Source: an uncultured Lachnospiraceae bacterium
GTDB lineage: Bacteria > Bacillota > Clostridia > Lachnospirales > Lachnospiraceae
Length of the DNA: 48,651 nucleotides
Assembly (NCBI GenBank): GCA_910588285.1
Contig: CAJUQB010000031.1
Location: forward strand, 1 to 48,651
Reading direction: 5' to 3'
Shown: positions 16,773 to 25,380 of the stretch, piece after piece
How positions within the stretch are numbered: position 1 is the stretch's first letter
Layout of the letters: each line of letters starts with the position of its first letter
Made by a program: the position numbers and the translations under genes
The notes under the pieces: model-generated
Seen by the model: the letters and a program-made list of their open reading frames with translations, nothing else
Database searches by the model: none
What the model was told of the DNA's origin: nothing

Positions 16773-17963
16773 ATGGATAAGATTGGCGTAGGATATGCTT
16801 CTGTGACAGAGATTGAAAAGAAATATGTTTTGGAAGCATTAGAAAGCGAGCGGCTGTCTCAGGGAAGGTTTGTTGCACAGTTTGAGAAACGTTTTTCAGA
16901 AGCTCACGCAAAAAAGTATGGCGTAATGTGTAACAGCGGCACATCTGCGCTGCATCTGGCATTAGAAACGCTAAAAGAGATAGATGGCTGGGATGGCAAT
17001 ACGGAGGTCTTAGTTCCGGCTATTACATTTATAGCCACGTCAAACGCCTGTCTGCACGCAGGCCTTAAGGTGGTCTTTGTTGATGTTGAACCGGAAACCT
17101 ACAACATGAATCCGGATGAGATTGAAAAGCACATTACCAAAAATACCAGGTGCATTATCCCGGTACATACATTTGGTATGCCATGCGACATGGGCAGAAT
17201 TATGGATATTGCAAAAAAATATAATCTGCGGGTGATAGAGGATTGTGCAGAAGCTCATTTTGCAAAGGTAAACGGACAACCGGTTGGCGGGTTTGGTGAT
17301 ATCTCAGCCTTCAGCACATATGTCGCCCATACAATTACAACAGGGGTAGGCGGCCTGGTATGCACAGATGACCGTAACTGTATGGAGATTTTGAGATCTT
17401 TGGTTGCCCATGGACGCGCATGTACCTGTGAGCGTTGTGTTGCTTCCGATGGAATAACCGTATGCCCGAAGCGGATGCAGACAGAGATTGACCGGCGTTT
17501 TTCCTTTGTCCGTATTGGATACAGTTACCGCGTTGGGGAAATCGAAGGAGCGCTGGGCTTGGCCCAATTGGAACGGAATGAAGAGATTATGGAGCGGCGG
17601 CATAAAAACGCTGCATATTTAATTCAGGAGCTGGAAAAATTGGAAGAGTTCATTCAGCTGCCGCGGCATCCTGAAAATATTGAGCATACCTATATGATGT
17701 TTCCAATTGTAATTAAGAAAAAGGAAATTGATAGGAAAGAGTTTGTCCAATATTTGGAGAGCTGTAATATAGAGACACGTCCCATGCTGCCTCTTCTGAA
17801 CCAGCCGATCTATAAAACCATATTTGGCAATATTGAGAAACAGTATCCGGTAGCAGAATATATTAACCACCATGGTTTTTATATTGGCTGTCATCACGGC
17901 ATGACAAAAGAGCAGTTAGATTATCAGATTGAGAAGATCTCTGCGTTTATAAGAAAATTTTAA
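16773..17963 (+). CDS. DegT/E1-like PLP protein with His in place of Lys and a putative Fe-S cysteine set (sugar 3-dehydratase candidate)
   Basis: Fold-type I, DegT/DnrJ/EryC1/StrS family, 396 residues. The lysine that normally holds PLP is replaced by His186 in STYVAHTITTGVGG. In this family that change marks the 3-dehydratases ColD and E1 (RfbH/DdhC). Four or five cysteines match the [2Fe-2S] ligand region of E1: C158 (IEDCAEAH), then C217-x-C219-x2-C222 and C231. E1-like text follows: GYSYRVGEIEGALGLAQLER. It is therefore more likely a C3 deoxygenase than an aminotransferase. E1 needs a reductase partner (E3), and none is visible here. The substrate may be GDP-4-keto-6-deoxymannose made by Gmd. 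The start at 16773 follows GAGGGGG; an ATG at 16755 is less likely. Confidence 0.83.
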   Translation: MDKIGVGYASVTEIEKKYVLEALESERLSQGRFVAQFEKRFSEAHAKKYGVMCNSGTSALHLALETLKEIDGWDGNTEVLVPAITFIATSNACLHAGLKVVFVDVEPETYNMNPDEIEKHITKNTRCIIPVHTFGMPCDMGRIMDIAKKYNLRVIEDCAEAHFAKVNGQPVGGFGDISAFSTYVAHTITTGVGGLVCTDDRNCMEILRSLVAHGRACTCERCVASDGITVCPKRMQTEIDRRFSFVRIGYSYRVGEIEGALGLAQLERNEEIMERRHKNAAYLIQELEKLEEFIQLPRHPENIEHTYMMFPIVIKKKEIDRKEFVQYLESCNIETRPMLPLLNQPIYKTIFGNIEKQYPVAEYINHHGFYIGCHHGMTKEQLDYQIEKISAFIRKF

Positions 17964-18067
17964 AACAATTCAGAAAAAAATGTGCAGCAGGCAGCACATA
18001 GTATGCCTGACCCCAGCAAAGAACCAGCATTTTGAGGGGAGCCGGGAAGCCGGCAGAAAGGAAGAGG

Positions 18068-19027
18068 ATGAATGTTATAGCGGAGATTTACAAAATCGGT
18101 ATTGTTCCTGTTATTGCATTGGATGACGCAAAAGATGCCGAGCCTTTGGCAAAAGCTCTGTGTAAGGGCGGGCTTCCCTGTGCGGAAGTGACTTTTCGCA
18201 CCAATGCGGCGGAGGAAGCGATCCGGATCATAGCCGGAAAATTCCCGGACATGCTTGTTGGCGCAGGTACGGTACTGACCACGGAACAGGTGGAGCGTGC
18301 TGTAGGAGCAGGGGCAAGGTTTATTGTCAGTCCTGGTTTGAATCCCAAGGTTGTACAGTACTGCGTGGATAGGAATATTCCTGTCATTCCCGGTATTTCC
18401 AATCCATCTGATGTGGAGGCTGCATTAGAAATGGGAATTGAGGTTGTTAAATTTTTCCCGGCAGAAGCATCCGGAGGCGTCGAGATGATGAAAGCCATAA
18501 GCGCTCCTTATGCCAAGGTTCGTTTTATGCCAACCGGCGGCGTGAATCCGAATAATCTGAGGGATTATTTGGATTTCCCCAAGGTGATAGCCTGCGGCGG
18601 CACATGGATGGTAAAAAAGGATTTCATTGCAGCCGGCAAATTTGACGAGATTGCGCATCATACAAGTGAAGCTGTTGTTCGAATGCTTGGATTTGAGCTG
18701 CTGCATGTTGGCATTAATGCAAATAATGAAACAGAGGCTGAAAAGATTTCGGACCGTTTTGATGCATTGTTTGGGTTTACGAAAAAGGTGGGCAACAGCT
18801 CCGTATTTGCAGGTACAGCAATTGAGGCAATGAAAACTCCATACCTTGGAACCCATGGACATATTGCAATCGGAACAAATTATATGGACCGTGCGATTTA
18901 TTACTTAGAAAAGCAGGGCGTAAAAATTGACATGAGTACAGCAAAGAAGAATGATAAGGGTAAAATAAAAGCCGTATATTTGCAGGGTGAAATCGGCGGC
19001 TTCGCTGTTCATCTTGTGCAAAAGTAG
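18068..19027 (+). CDS. KDPG/KHG aldolase with C-terminal VOC-like domain
   Basis: The N-terminal 205 residues are a class I KDPG aldolase (Eda): PVIALDDA, AEVTFRT with the catalytic Glu, GAGTVLT, the Schiff-base lysine in VVKFFPAEA (K128), and PTGGVNPNN. It cleaves 2-keto-3-deoxy-6-phosphogluconate to pyruvate and glyceraldehyde-3-phosphate. The last 115 residues (from about MLGFELLHVGIN) look like a vicinal-oxygen-chelate (glyoxalase-type) domain of unknown role. The start at 18068 follows AAGGAAGAGG; the longer frame from 18032 is less likely. It pairs with the kinase at 19048 as a KDG-use module, out of place in a polysaccharide operon. A 104-base gap precedes it. Confidence 0.9.
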   Translation: MNVIAEIYKIGIVPVIALDDAKDAEPLAKALCKGGLPCAEVTFRTNAAEEAIRIIAGKFPDMLVGAGTVLTTEQVERAVGAGARFIVSPGLNPKVVQYCVDRNIPVIPGISNPSDVEAALEMGIEVVKFFPAEASGGVEMMKAISAPYAKVRFMPTGGVNPNNLRDYLDFPKVIACGGTWMVKKDFIAAGKFDEIAHHTSEAVVRMLGFELLHVGINANNETEAEKISDRFDALFGFTKKVGNSSVFAGTAIEAMKTPYLGTHGHIAIGTNYMDRAIYYLEKQGVKIDMSTAKKNDKGKIKAVYLQGEIGGFAVHLVQK

Positions 19028-19047
19028 AAGAAGGGAAGGGGACGTAT

Positions 19048-20073
19048 ATGAGCAAAAAAATAGTTACCTTTGGAGAAATTATGCTGCGTCTTGCACCAGA
19101 GGGGTATTACCGTTTCGTGCAGGCGACAAATTATGGGGCAACATATGGTGGCGGAGAAGCAAATGTAGCCATCTCATTGGCAGGTTTTGGTATGGATGCA
19201 GCTTTTGTTACCAAGCTCCCCAAGCATGAGATCGGCCAGGCAGGCGTAAATGTTCTTCGGCAGTTTGGGGTAGATACCTCTAAGATCATCCGGGGCGGAA
19301 ATCGTGTGGGCATTTATTTCCTGGAAAAGGGCGCCTCCCAGAGACCTTCCAAAGTGATTTATGACAGGGCCGGCTCTTCCATCGCCATGGCTTCTGCAGA
19401 AGATTTTAACTGGGATGAAATTTTTGCAGATGCAGAATGGTTCCATTTTACAGGCATTACGCCTGCTCTCGGAGATAATCTGGCGGCCATCTGTTTGGAG
19501 GCATGTAAAAAGGCGAAGGAAAGAAACATCACCATAAGCTGTGATTTAAACTATAGAAGCAAACTATGGTCAAAGGAAAAGGCAGGGCAGGTCATGGATG
19601 AGCTTTGCAGGTACGTGGATATCTGTATTGCCAACGAGGAAGATGCCGGAAATGTATTCGGTATTAAGGCCGCTCATACCAATGTCATAAAAGGTGAGGT
19701 AAACCAAGAGGGGTATCAGGAGGTAGCCAGGCAGTTAACGGAACGCTTTGGATTCAAATCAGTTGCCATAACGCTTCGCGAATCTATTTCAGCGAATGAT
19801 AACAACTGGGCAGCCATGCTATATACCGGAGGAGCATATTACTTCTCCAAAAAGTACGCTGTGAGAATTGTTGACCGTGTAGGCGGCGGAGATTCCTTTG
19901 CCAGTGGTTTGATCTATACGTCTATACAGGGCTATGACCCGCAGGCAGCAGTTGAATTTGCGGCAGCGGCAAGCTGTTTGAAGCATACCATCGAGGGAGA
20001 CTTTAATCAGGTGAGTATAGATGAGGTTATGAAATTAGCAGGCGGAGACAGCTCTGGCAGAGTACAGCGCTGA
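19048..20073 (+). CDS. PfkB-family sugar kinase, probable 2-keto-3-deoxygluconate kinase
   Basis: Ribokinase-like enzyme. The N-terminal FGEIMLRLAPEG and GGGEANVAISLAGFG are typical of KDG kinase. The C-terminal PfkB motif DRVGGGDSFASGL carries the catalytic base D282, with Gly where most members have Ala (GAGD). At 341 residues it matches KdgK. It would phosphorylate KDG to KDPG, the substrate of the aldolase encoded just upstream. The RBS is AAGGGGA. The two genes would let the cell use ketodeoxy-acids from uronate breakdown, or they may share intermediates with the pyruvate-based steps of locus 1. The assignment to KDG rests on similarity and the neighbour. Confidence 0.85.
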   Translation: MSKKIVTFGEIMLRLAPEGYYRFVQATNYGATYGGGEANVAISLAGFGMDAAFVTKLPKHEIGQAGVNVLRQFGVDTSKIIRGGNRVGIYFLEKGASQRPSKVIYDRAGSSIAMASAEDFNWDEIFADAEWFHFTGITPALGDNLAAICLEACKKAKERNITISCDLNYRSKLWSKEKAGQVMDELCRYVDICIANEEDAGNVFGIKAAHTNVIKGEVNQEGYQEVARQLTERFGFKSVAITLRESISANDNNWAAMLYTGGAYYFSKKYAVRIVDRVGGGDSFASGLIYTSIQGYDPQAAVEFAAAASCLKHTIEGDFNQVSIDEVMKLAGGDSSGRVQR

Positions 20074-20110
20074 ACGGCCAGCGGAATTTCCTGGAGGAAG
20101 AGAGTGTATT

Positions 20111-20908
20111 ATGAGTCATCAAAATATACATCCGATTGTATCTGTTATAATTCCGGCATATAACAGCGAGAAAACCCTTGAAGAGGCCATTGCGTCTGTT
20201 GTACTCCAGGATGTTGCCGTTGAATTAATACTGATCGATAATGCCTCCACGGATCATACGGCAGATGTGATGCTATATTGTCAGTGTAAATGGAAATCCC
20301 CGCAAATAAGCTGGAAGGTGATACATTGTACAAAAAATTTCGGTGCTGCTGCTGCAAGAAATCTTGGTGTAGAGGAGGCCACTGCTCCATACATTGCGTT
20401 TCTTGACAGCGATGACTGGTGGGCGGAGGGCAAATTAAAGCAGCAGCTGAAGCTGCTGCATGAGACGAGAGGCATTATCTGTTCAACTGCCCGGGAATTC
20501 GCAACTCCTGAGGGAAAATTGACGGGGCATATTGTCCCGGTAAAACAGGTTATTACCTATCGAGACCTGCTTCACGATAATGCCATCAATTGTTCCTCTG
20601 TTTTGATTACCGCAGATGTGGCAAAGGAATTTCCTATGAAATATGATGCGTATCATGAGGATTATATTACCTGGCTTCGCATATTGAAAAAATATAAGGT
20701 GGCTTATGGAATTAATGAGCCGCTTTTAAAATATCGGTATTGGACAGGCAGTAAATCCTCAAATAAATGGAAATCCATGAAAAAGCACTATTGCTCCCTG
20801 CGCTGCGTTGGAATCCATCCATTAAAAGCACTATGGTATTCTGGGTTTTATGTAATGAAAGGCATACATAAATATTGGAGAATAAGAAGGAGATATCATG
20901 ACTCTTAA
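20111..20908 (+). CDS. Glycosyltransferase family 2
   Basis: GT-A glycosyltransferase of 265 residues. It starts VSVIIPAYNSEKTLEEAI, has LIDNASTD, AARNLGVEEA and the metal-binding DSDDW at about residues 99-103. The C-terminus is rich in basic and aromatic residues. It is the fourth visible glycosyltransferase in locus 1 (two GT2, two FUT-like), which with the initiating enzyme suggests a repeat unit of about four or five sugars. Its end overlaps the phosphomutase start by 11 bases. Donor and linkage are unknown. Confidence 0.9.
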   Translation: MSHQNIHPIVSVIIPAYNSEKTLEEAIASVVLQDVAVELILIDNASTDHTADVMLYCQCKWKSPQISWKVIHCTKNFGAAAARNLGVEEATAPYIAFLDSDDWWAEGKLKQQLKLLHETRGIICSTAREFATPEGKLTGHIVPVKQVITYRDLLHDNAINCSSVLITADVAKEFPMKYDAYHEDYITWLRILKKYKVAYGINEPLLKYRYWTGSKSSNKWKSMKKHYCSLRCVGIHPLKALWYSGFYVMKGIHKYWRIRRRYHDS

Positions 20909-22631
20909 TGAAACATATGAATTCTGGTTAAATAACCCATATTTTGACACAGATACCCGCCAAGAATTAGCTTCTATTGCTGGAGATGAGGTGGAAATTA
21001 CCGAACGGTTTTACAAAAATCTGGAATTTGGTACAGGCGGGCTGCGGGGCATCATTGGCGCCGGAACGAACCGTATGAATATTTATACCGTGCGAAAAGC
21101 CACCCAGGGGCTTGCAAATTATATACAGAAGCAATCTGTACGATCAAAGACAGTTGCCATTGCTTATGATTCCCGGAATATGTCTTCTGTATTTGCAGAA
21201 GAGGCAGCCCTCTGTCTGAATGCGAACCAGATAAATACATGCATTTTTCCTTCGCTGCGTCCTACTCCAATGCTTTCTTTTGCAATACGGGAATTAGGCT
21301 GTACTGCCGGAATAGTGATAACCGCAAGCCATAATCCGGCTGAATATAATGGATACAAGGTTTACTGGACGGACGGCGCCCAGATCACTGCCCCTCGTGA
21401 TAAGATTCTTATGGACGAGATAAATGCTGTCACAGATTTTTCCCAGGTAAAAACTATGTCAAGAGAGGCTGCGGAAAAAGATAATTTGTATCATGTGATT
21501 TCATCAGAAATTGATGATAAGTACACGGCATCCTTAAAAACATTGATCCTTCATCCCGAGGTTTTGAAAACAGAAGCACCGAAACTGCGAATTGTATATA
21601 CGCCTCTTCATGGGACAGGAAATCATCCGGTAAGGCGAATCCTGGAAGAAACAGGCTTCATTCAGGTTTACGTTGTAAAGGAGCAGGAGCTTCCGGATGG
21701 AAATTTTCCAACGGTTTCTTCTCCGAATCCGGAAAATCCAGAAGCATTTTCACTTGCTCTGAAGCTTGCAAAACAGGTGGATGCTGACCTTGTGCTGGCC
21801 ACAGATCCGGATGCTGACCGTCTGGGCCTATATGCAAAGGATTACAAAAACGGAGAATATAAAAGCTTCAGCGGAAATATGACAGGAGCGTTCCTACTCT
21901 ATTATATTGTTTCCCAAAAAAAAGCGCTGGGCACTCTTGCCGCCAACAGCGCTGTCGTTACAACGATTGTATCAGGGAAAATGGCCAGAGAGATTGCAGC
22001 AGATTATAATGTGGAATGTATGGAAACCTTAACAGGCTTTAAATACATAGGCGAACAGATTCATATTTTTGAAAAAACGAAAAAATATGAATATCTATTC
22101 GGCTATGAAGAAAGCTATGGATGTTTAGTCGGTACCTATGTCCGAGATAAGGATGCCATCGTAGCTGCTATGGTTTTATGTGAGGCTGCTGCCTGGTATA
22201 AGTATCATAATATTTCTCTTCCCGAGCAGATGGAGTTTCTGTTTGAGACATATGGTTACTATAAAGAATCTCTCACCACAATCACGCGGGAAGGAAGAGA
22301 TGGAATTTCAAAAATCAACAGGGCAATGGATGAAATCCGCAGAGCAGCGCCGCGCCATATTGGCGGGATCCGAGTAATTCAATTCCGGGATTATCTTAAT
22401 AATCGGATTTTAGACTTCATGACAGATCAAGAATTACCTGCAAATCTTCCTGCATCCAATGTTATATATTTTGAGCTGGAGGATAAAAGCTGGTGCTGCA
22501 TCCGTCCTTCTGGAACAGAGCCTAAAATAAAGATTTATATTGGTGTTGTAGGCAGCAATCATACGGATGCAAGTCAAAGATTAACTTCTATTACTGATAT
22601 ACTGATAAAAATGCTGGAAGGCTGCCTATAA
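20898..22631 (+). CDS. Phosphoglucomutase/phosphomannomutase
   Basis: Alpha-D-phosphohexomutase of the long (PgcA-like) type, 577 residues. The phospho-serine loop TASHNP has S144. The metal loop is ATDPDADR, the sugar-binding loop GYEESYG and the phosphate-binding loop RPSGTEPKIKIY; all four conserved loops are intact. It would interconvert hexose-6-phosphate and hexose-1-phosphate. With ManA (15739) and the guanylyltransferase (14457) it fits as the mannose-6-phosphate to mannose-1-phosphate step, but it may also serve glucose. It has an excellent RBS (AAGGAGATATC before ATG). Confidence 0.93.
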   Translation: MTLNETYEFWLNNPYFDTDTRQELASIAGDEVEITERFYKNLEFGTGGLRGIIGAGTNRMNIYTVRKATQGLANYIQKQSVRSKTVAIAYDSRNMSSVFAEEAALCLNANQINTCIFPSLRPTPMLSFAIRELGCTAGIVITASHNPAEYNGYKVYWTDGAQITAPRDKILMDEINAVTDFSQVKTMSREAAEKDNLYHVISSEIDDKYTASLKTLILHPEVLKTEAPKLRIVYTPLHGTGNHPVRRILEETGFIQVYVVKEQELPDGNFPTVSSPNPENPEAFSLALKLAKQVDADLVLATDPDADRLGLYAKDYKNGEYKSFSGNMTGAFLLYYIVSQKKALGTLAANSAVVTTIVSGKMAREIAADYNVECMETLTGFKYIGEQIHIFEKTKKYEYLFGYEESYGCLVGTYVRDKDAIVAAMVLCEAAAWYKYHNISLPEQMEFLFETYGYYKESLTTITREGRDGISKINRAMDEIRRAAPRHIGGIRVIQFRDYLNNRILDFMTDQELPANLPASNVIYFELEDKSWCCIRPSGTEPKIKIYIGVVGSNHTDASQRLTSITDILIKMLEGCL

Positions 22632-22678
22632 TTTTTTTCGGAGAATTCCTTATTCCATAAAAATAAATGGAGGTCACT

Positions 22679-23731
22679 ATGTTCATGCTAAAATGTATGA
22701 TACTATGTATCATATTACTTGCTGTTCCTGCTTTTCTTGGATACTTAGCTACCTATAACGATAATTCCTGCCTTTTACGTTCGCCTGTTTCCAAATATAT
22801 TCTGGGACACCTTGCTGCGCTGTCCTTATTTTGGATCTTATGTGTCCCCATGGCGCTTTTGAAGATATCCTTTACTGCTTTAACCATTGTATATTCCCTT
22901 GTGCTGAGTATCCTTTGTATCATCGCCATCAGGATTTATCCGAAAAAAGGTCTTTCAGAAAAACGAACGCATAACTGGAAAAGGATAAAGATCATACGCT
23001 TTGAGAACATTTATTTGTTCCTTTTCCTGCTGCTTCTGTGTGTCCAGCTTTATTTTGCAGCATTTTATGAATCTACAGTCTGGAGCTATGATGATTTTGA
23101 CTATGTGGTGCGTTCCCTTGATACGATAACCAGTGACCATATGTTTTTGACTGATGTTATATCAGGAGAGGCGGTTCCCTTCTCTTTTAAACGTGTTTTA
23201 AACTCCTGGGATATTTATATTGCATACCTCGCTAAAGTATCCGGATTTCATGTAACTACGGTAGCCCATACCATAATACCAACATTTTTTTTGCTCCTTG
23301 CATATCTTGTATATGCCTATATTGCAGGACAATTATTTGATAAACGGGAAAACCAATGGATCTTCCTATGTATTCTTTCTGTGGCTTTTATATTTGGTCT
23401 GTACTCTCCATATTCTCTGACATTTCGTTTATTGGTTACGCTATGGCAGGGAAAGGCAATATTATCAGCAATCATTCTGCCCTTTTTGATTGTTTTTTTG
23501 CCCAATGCCTACATACAAAAATGGAATTTGCGCGCGGCATTTTATGTAATCATCATATCCATGGCAGCATGCTCCCTGACTCTGATGGGGTCCGGCATGT
23601 TGCTCATTATTTATACGGTCATGCTGATACTTATATCCATATACAAGCGAAAGTGTATGGATCCACGTTATTATATATGCGGCTGTGCAATGCCGGCATT
23701 GCAGATGATGCTTTATTTGGTTATGAGGTGA
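22679..23731 (+). CDS. N-terminal half of a DUF6077-like polytopic membrane protein (split with the next gene)
   Basis: Membrane protein of about 350 residues with eight or more hydrophobic segments. It aligns along its length with the first half of the intact 604-residue protein at 44066: W-x2-YI-x-YL-x3-SG-x-HV-x3-AHTI-x-P, a W-x-GKA segment and AACS-x2-LMG occur in the same order. It stops at the exact middle of that protein, and the next gene carries the rest. The first outer loop has YDDFDYVV, an acidic pair of the sort seen in GT-C glycosyltransferases. The RBS GGAGGTCACT supports ATG 22679. It is either half of a two-gene protein or a gene broken by a frameshift. The DUF name is from memory. 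Confidence 0.7.
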   Translation: MFMLKCMILCIILLAVPAFLGYLATYNDNSCLLRSPVSKYILGHLAALSLFWILCVPMALLKISFTALTIVYSLVLSILCIIAIRIYPKKGLSEKRTHNWKRIKIIRFENIYLFLFLLLLCVQLYFAAFYESTVWSYDDFDYVVRSLDTITSDHMFLTDVISGEAVPFSFKRVLNSWDIYIAYLAKVSGFHVTTVAHTIIPTFFLLLAYLVYAYIAGQLFDKRENQWIFLCILSVAFIFGLYSPYSLTFRLLVTLWQGKAILSAIILPFLIVFLPNAYIQKWNLRAAFYVIIISMAACSLTLMGSGMLLIIYTVMLILISIYKRKCMDPRYYICGCAMPALQMMLYLVMR

Positions 23732-23735
23732 GTCC

Positions 23736-25280
23736 ATGGAAAGCTTACAATTCTTTTATCAAATGACAAATACTTTATGGGGGACATATGGTTTTCAAGC
23801 ACTTTTTTATGTCAGCTTGATTTTGATTCTATTATTAGAAAAGAGAAAGCTTATGCAAGCAGGATGGCTTGGGTATTCTGCTTGCATTTTTCTCATAATT
23901 TACAATCCCATCATGTATTTCATATGCAAATACATTTTTGGTGCTGGCAGCGATTTGACGGCATACTATTGCCGCCTTTTCTGCCTTCTTCCAATTGTAT
24001 TTGCAATTGCATACGCATTTACCCTTTTAATGCAAAAAACCTCCAAATGGAAAAAGCTTTGCTGCACATTCCTATTGCTCCTCACGATTGCTTTGAATGG
24101 ACGTAGCGCCTATGGAGAGAGCTGGTTTGTGCGGGCATCTAATGTGAATAAAGTTCCTGCTGATGTTATACAGATTTGTGCTTTATTTCCAGCAGAAGAG
24201 GATCAAATCTCCATCATGGTGCCGGCAGGTCTGACTGTATATATGCGGCAAATAGATTCTCGCTTCCGTATGCCTTACGGCAGATACCAATATGCAGATA
24301 TTGGCAGCCAGCTGCAAAGTGAAACACAGAATTTAGAAACCATTCTCAGTTATGCTGCCGAGACATCCACGGATTATATCGTGAGCCTCTATCAGGAAGA
24401 GCTTTTGTCCCAATATATGGATTGGGGATGTGAGCTAGTCGGTAGGACGGATAACTATATGGTTCTAAAACAGCATTGTCCCAAATGGGTGCTGACACAA
24501 TATGCGGATGCTACCGGAAACCAGGCTATGTTTTATATGATACAAAATATGGCAGATAAAACATTGATTGTAATCGACGGCGGCTGGGCGGAAAATGCCG
24601 AACAGGTCCGGAATGTGATTCTGGAAAAAGGAGGCACTGTAAATGCATGGATCCTTACGCACTATCACCCGGATCATATTGGAGCATTTAACAATATTTA
24701 TCAGGATCCTCAGGGAATCACCATAAACGGTGTATATGCAACATCATATGATGTTGATTTATTCCAGTCAGCTGCCCAGGAATGGGATGGAATTGATACC
24801 TTTCATACCTTTGTGGATCATACTGCAGACGCAAATAATATCAATTATGTAGCAAGAGATACCGTACTCGAATTTTCGGATATGAAGATTACGTTTTATA
24901 ACTGCTGGGATAATCTGCTGGAAAATATTGCTCCCGGCGATGTTTTGAACAACGCTTCCCTTGTATTTAAAGTAGAAACACCAAAAACCAGCGTTTTATT
25001 CTGCGGGGACTGCCACGGGGATATTATGTCTGATTTCCTGATCCGGCAATACGGTACAAGACTTCAGGCAGATTATGTACAGCCTGGGCACCATGGGAAT
25101 AACTCTCTTACAACAGACTTTTACACCATAGTTTCTCCGACAGGTGTATTGTTCGATGCGCCAGGATGGCTGATGACGGGTGAAAATTACAGTGCAAAGG
25201 ATCTGGCAGCATATTTTCAGGAAAAGGGGATTGTGTGTTATGATTACCGAAGTGCGCCTAATCGTTTCTTCCTCCATTAA
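23736..25280 (+). CDS. C-terminal half of DUF6077-like membrane protein fused to a metallo-beta-lactamase domain
   Basis: Residues 1-250 continue the alignment with the second half of the protein at 44066, including YNP(I/V)-x-Y and the post-membrane region with NK/YKLP, so the two halves are collinear. Residues about 255-514 are an added metallo-beta-lactamase fold with THYHPDH (H309, H311, D313, H314), CGDCHGD and PGHHGN, closest in look to ComEC-type C-terminal hydrolases. The domain would lie outside the cell or in the cytoplasm depending on topology, which I cannot settle. The start at 23736 follows GAGGTGA, so reinitiation after the previous stop four bases away is possible. The function is unknown; cleavage of a phosphodiester or a cell-surface link is a guess. 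Confidence 0.75.
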   Translation: MESLQFFYQMTNTLWGTYGFQALFYVSLILILLLEKRKLMQAGWLGYSACIFLIIYNPIMYFICKYIFGAGSDLTAYYCRLFCLLPIVFAIAYAFTLLMQKTSKWKKLCCTFLLLLTIALNGRSAYGESWFVRASNVNKVPADVIQICALFPAEEDQISIMVPAGLTVYMRQIDSRFRMPYGRYQYADIGSQLQSETQNLETILSYAAETSTDYIVSLYQEELLSQYMDWGCELVGRTDNYMVLKQHCPKWVLTQYADATGNQAMFYMIQNMADKTLIVIDGGWAENAEQVRNVILEKGGTVNAWILTHYHPDHIGAFNNIYQDPQGITINGVYATSYDVDLFQSAAQEWDGIDTFHTFVDHTADANNINYVARDTVLEFSDMKITFYNCWDNLLENIAPGDVLNNASLVFKVETPKTSVLFCGDCHGDIMSDFLIRQYGTRLQADYVQPGHHGNNSLTTDFYTIVSPTGVLFDAPGWLMTGENYSAKDLAAYFQEKGIVCYDYRSAPNRFFLH

Positions 25281-25334
25281 ATTAAGCAGAAATCAGAGTT
25301 CCAGATATTCAGATTCAAAATTTTGCCGAAATCG

Positions 25335-25363
25335 AGTGGGGATCAGCATAACTGATCCCCACT
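25335..25363. terminator. Hairpin between convergent genes (terminator-like)
   Basis: Perfect 12-base inverted repeat (AGTGGGGATCAG / CTGATCCCCACT) with a 5-base loop, between the stop of the metallo-beta-lactamase gene (+) and the stop of the AAA-ATPase gene (-). The + strand is followed by TT and a pyrimidine tract without a long T run. It could end transcription from both sides. Confidence 0.6.
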
Positions 25364-25380
25364 TTCCCTCCGCTGCTGGA

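Noticed and set aside
17981..17998. Small inverted repeat TGTGC/GCACA in the gap after the E1-like gene
   Set aside because: The stem is only five pairs, with an 8-base loop and no T run, so it is not convincing as a terminator. A GCCGG/CCGGC pair near 18041 is also too short.
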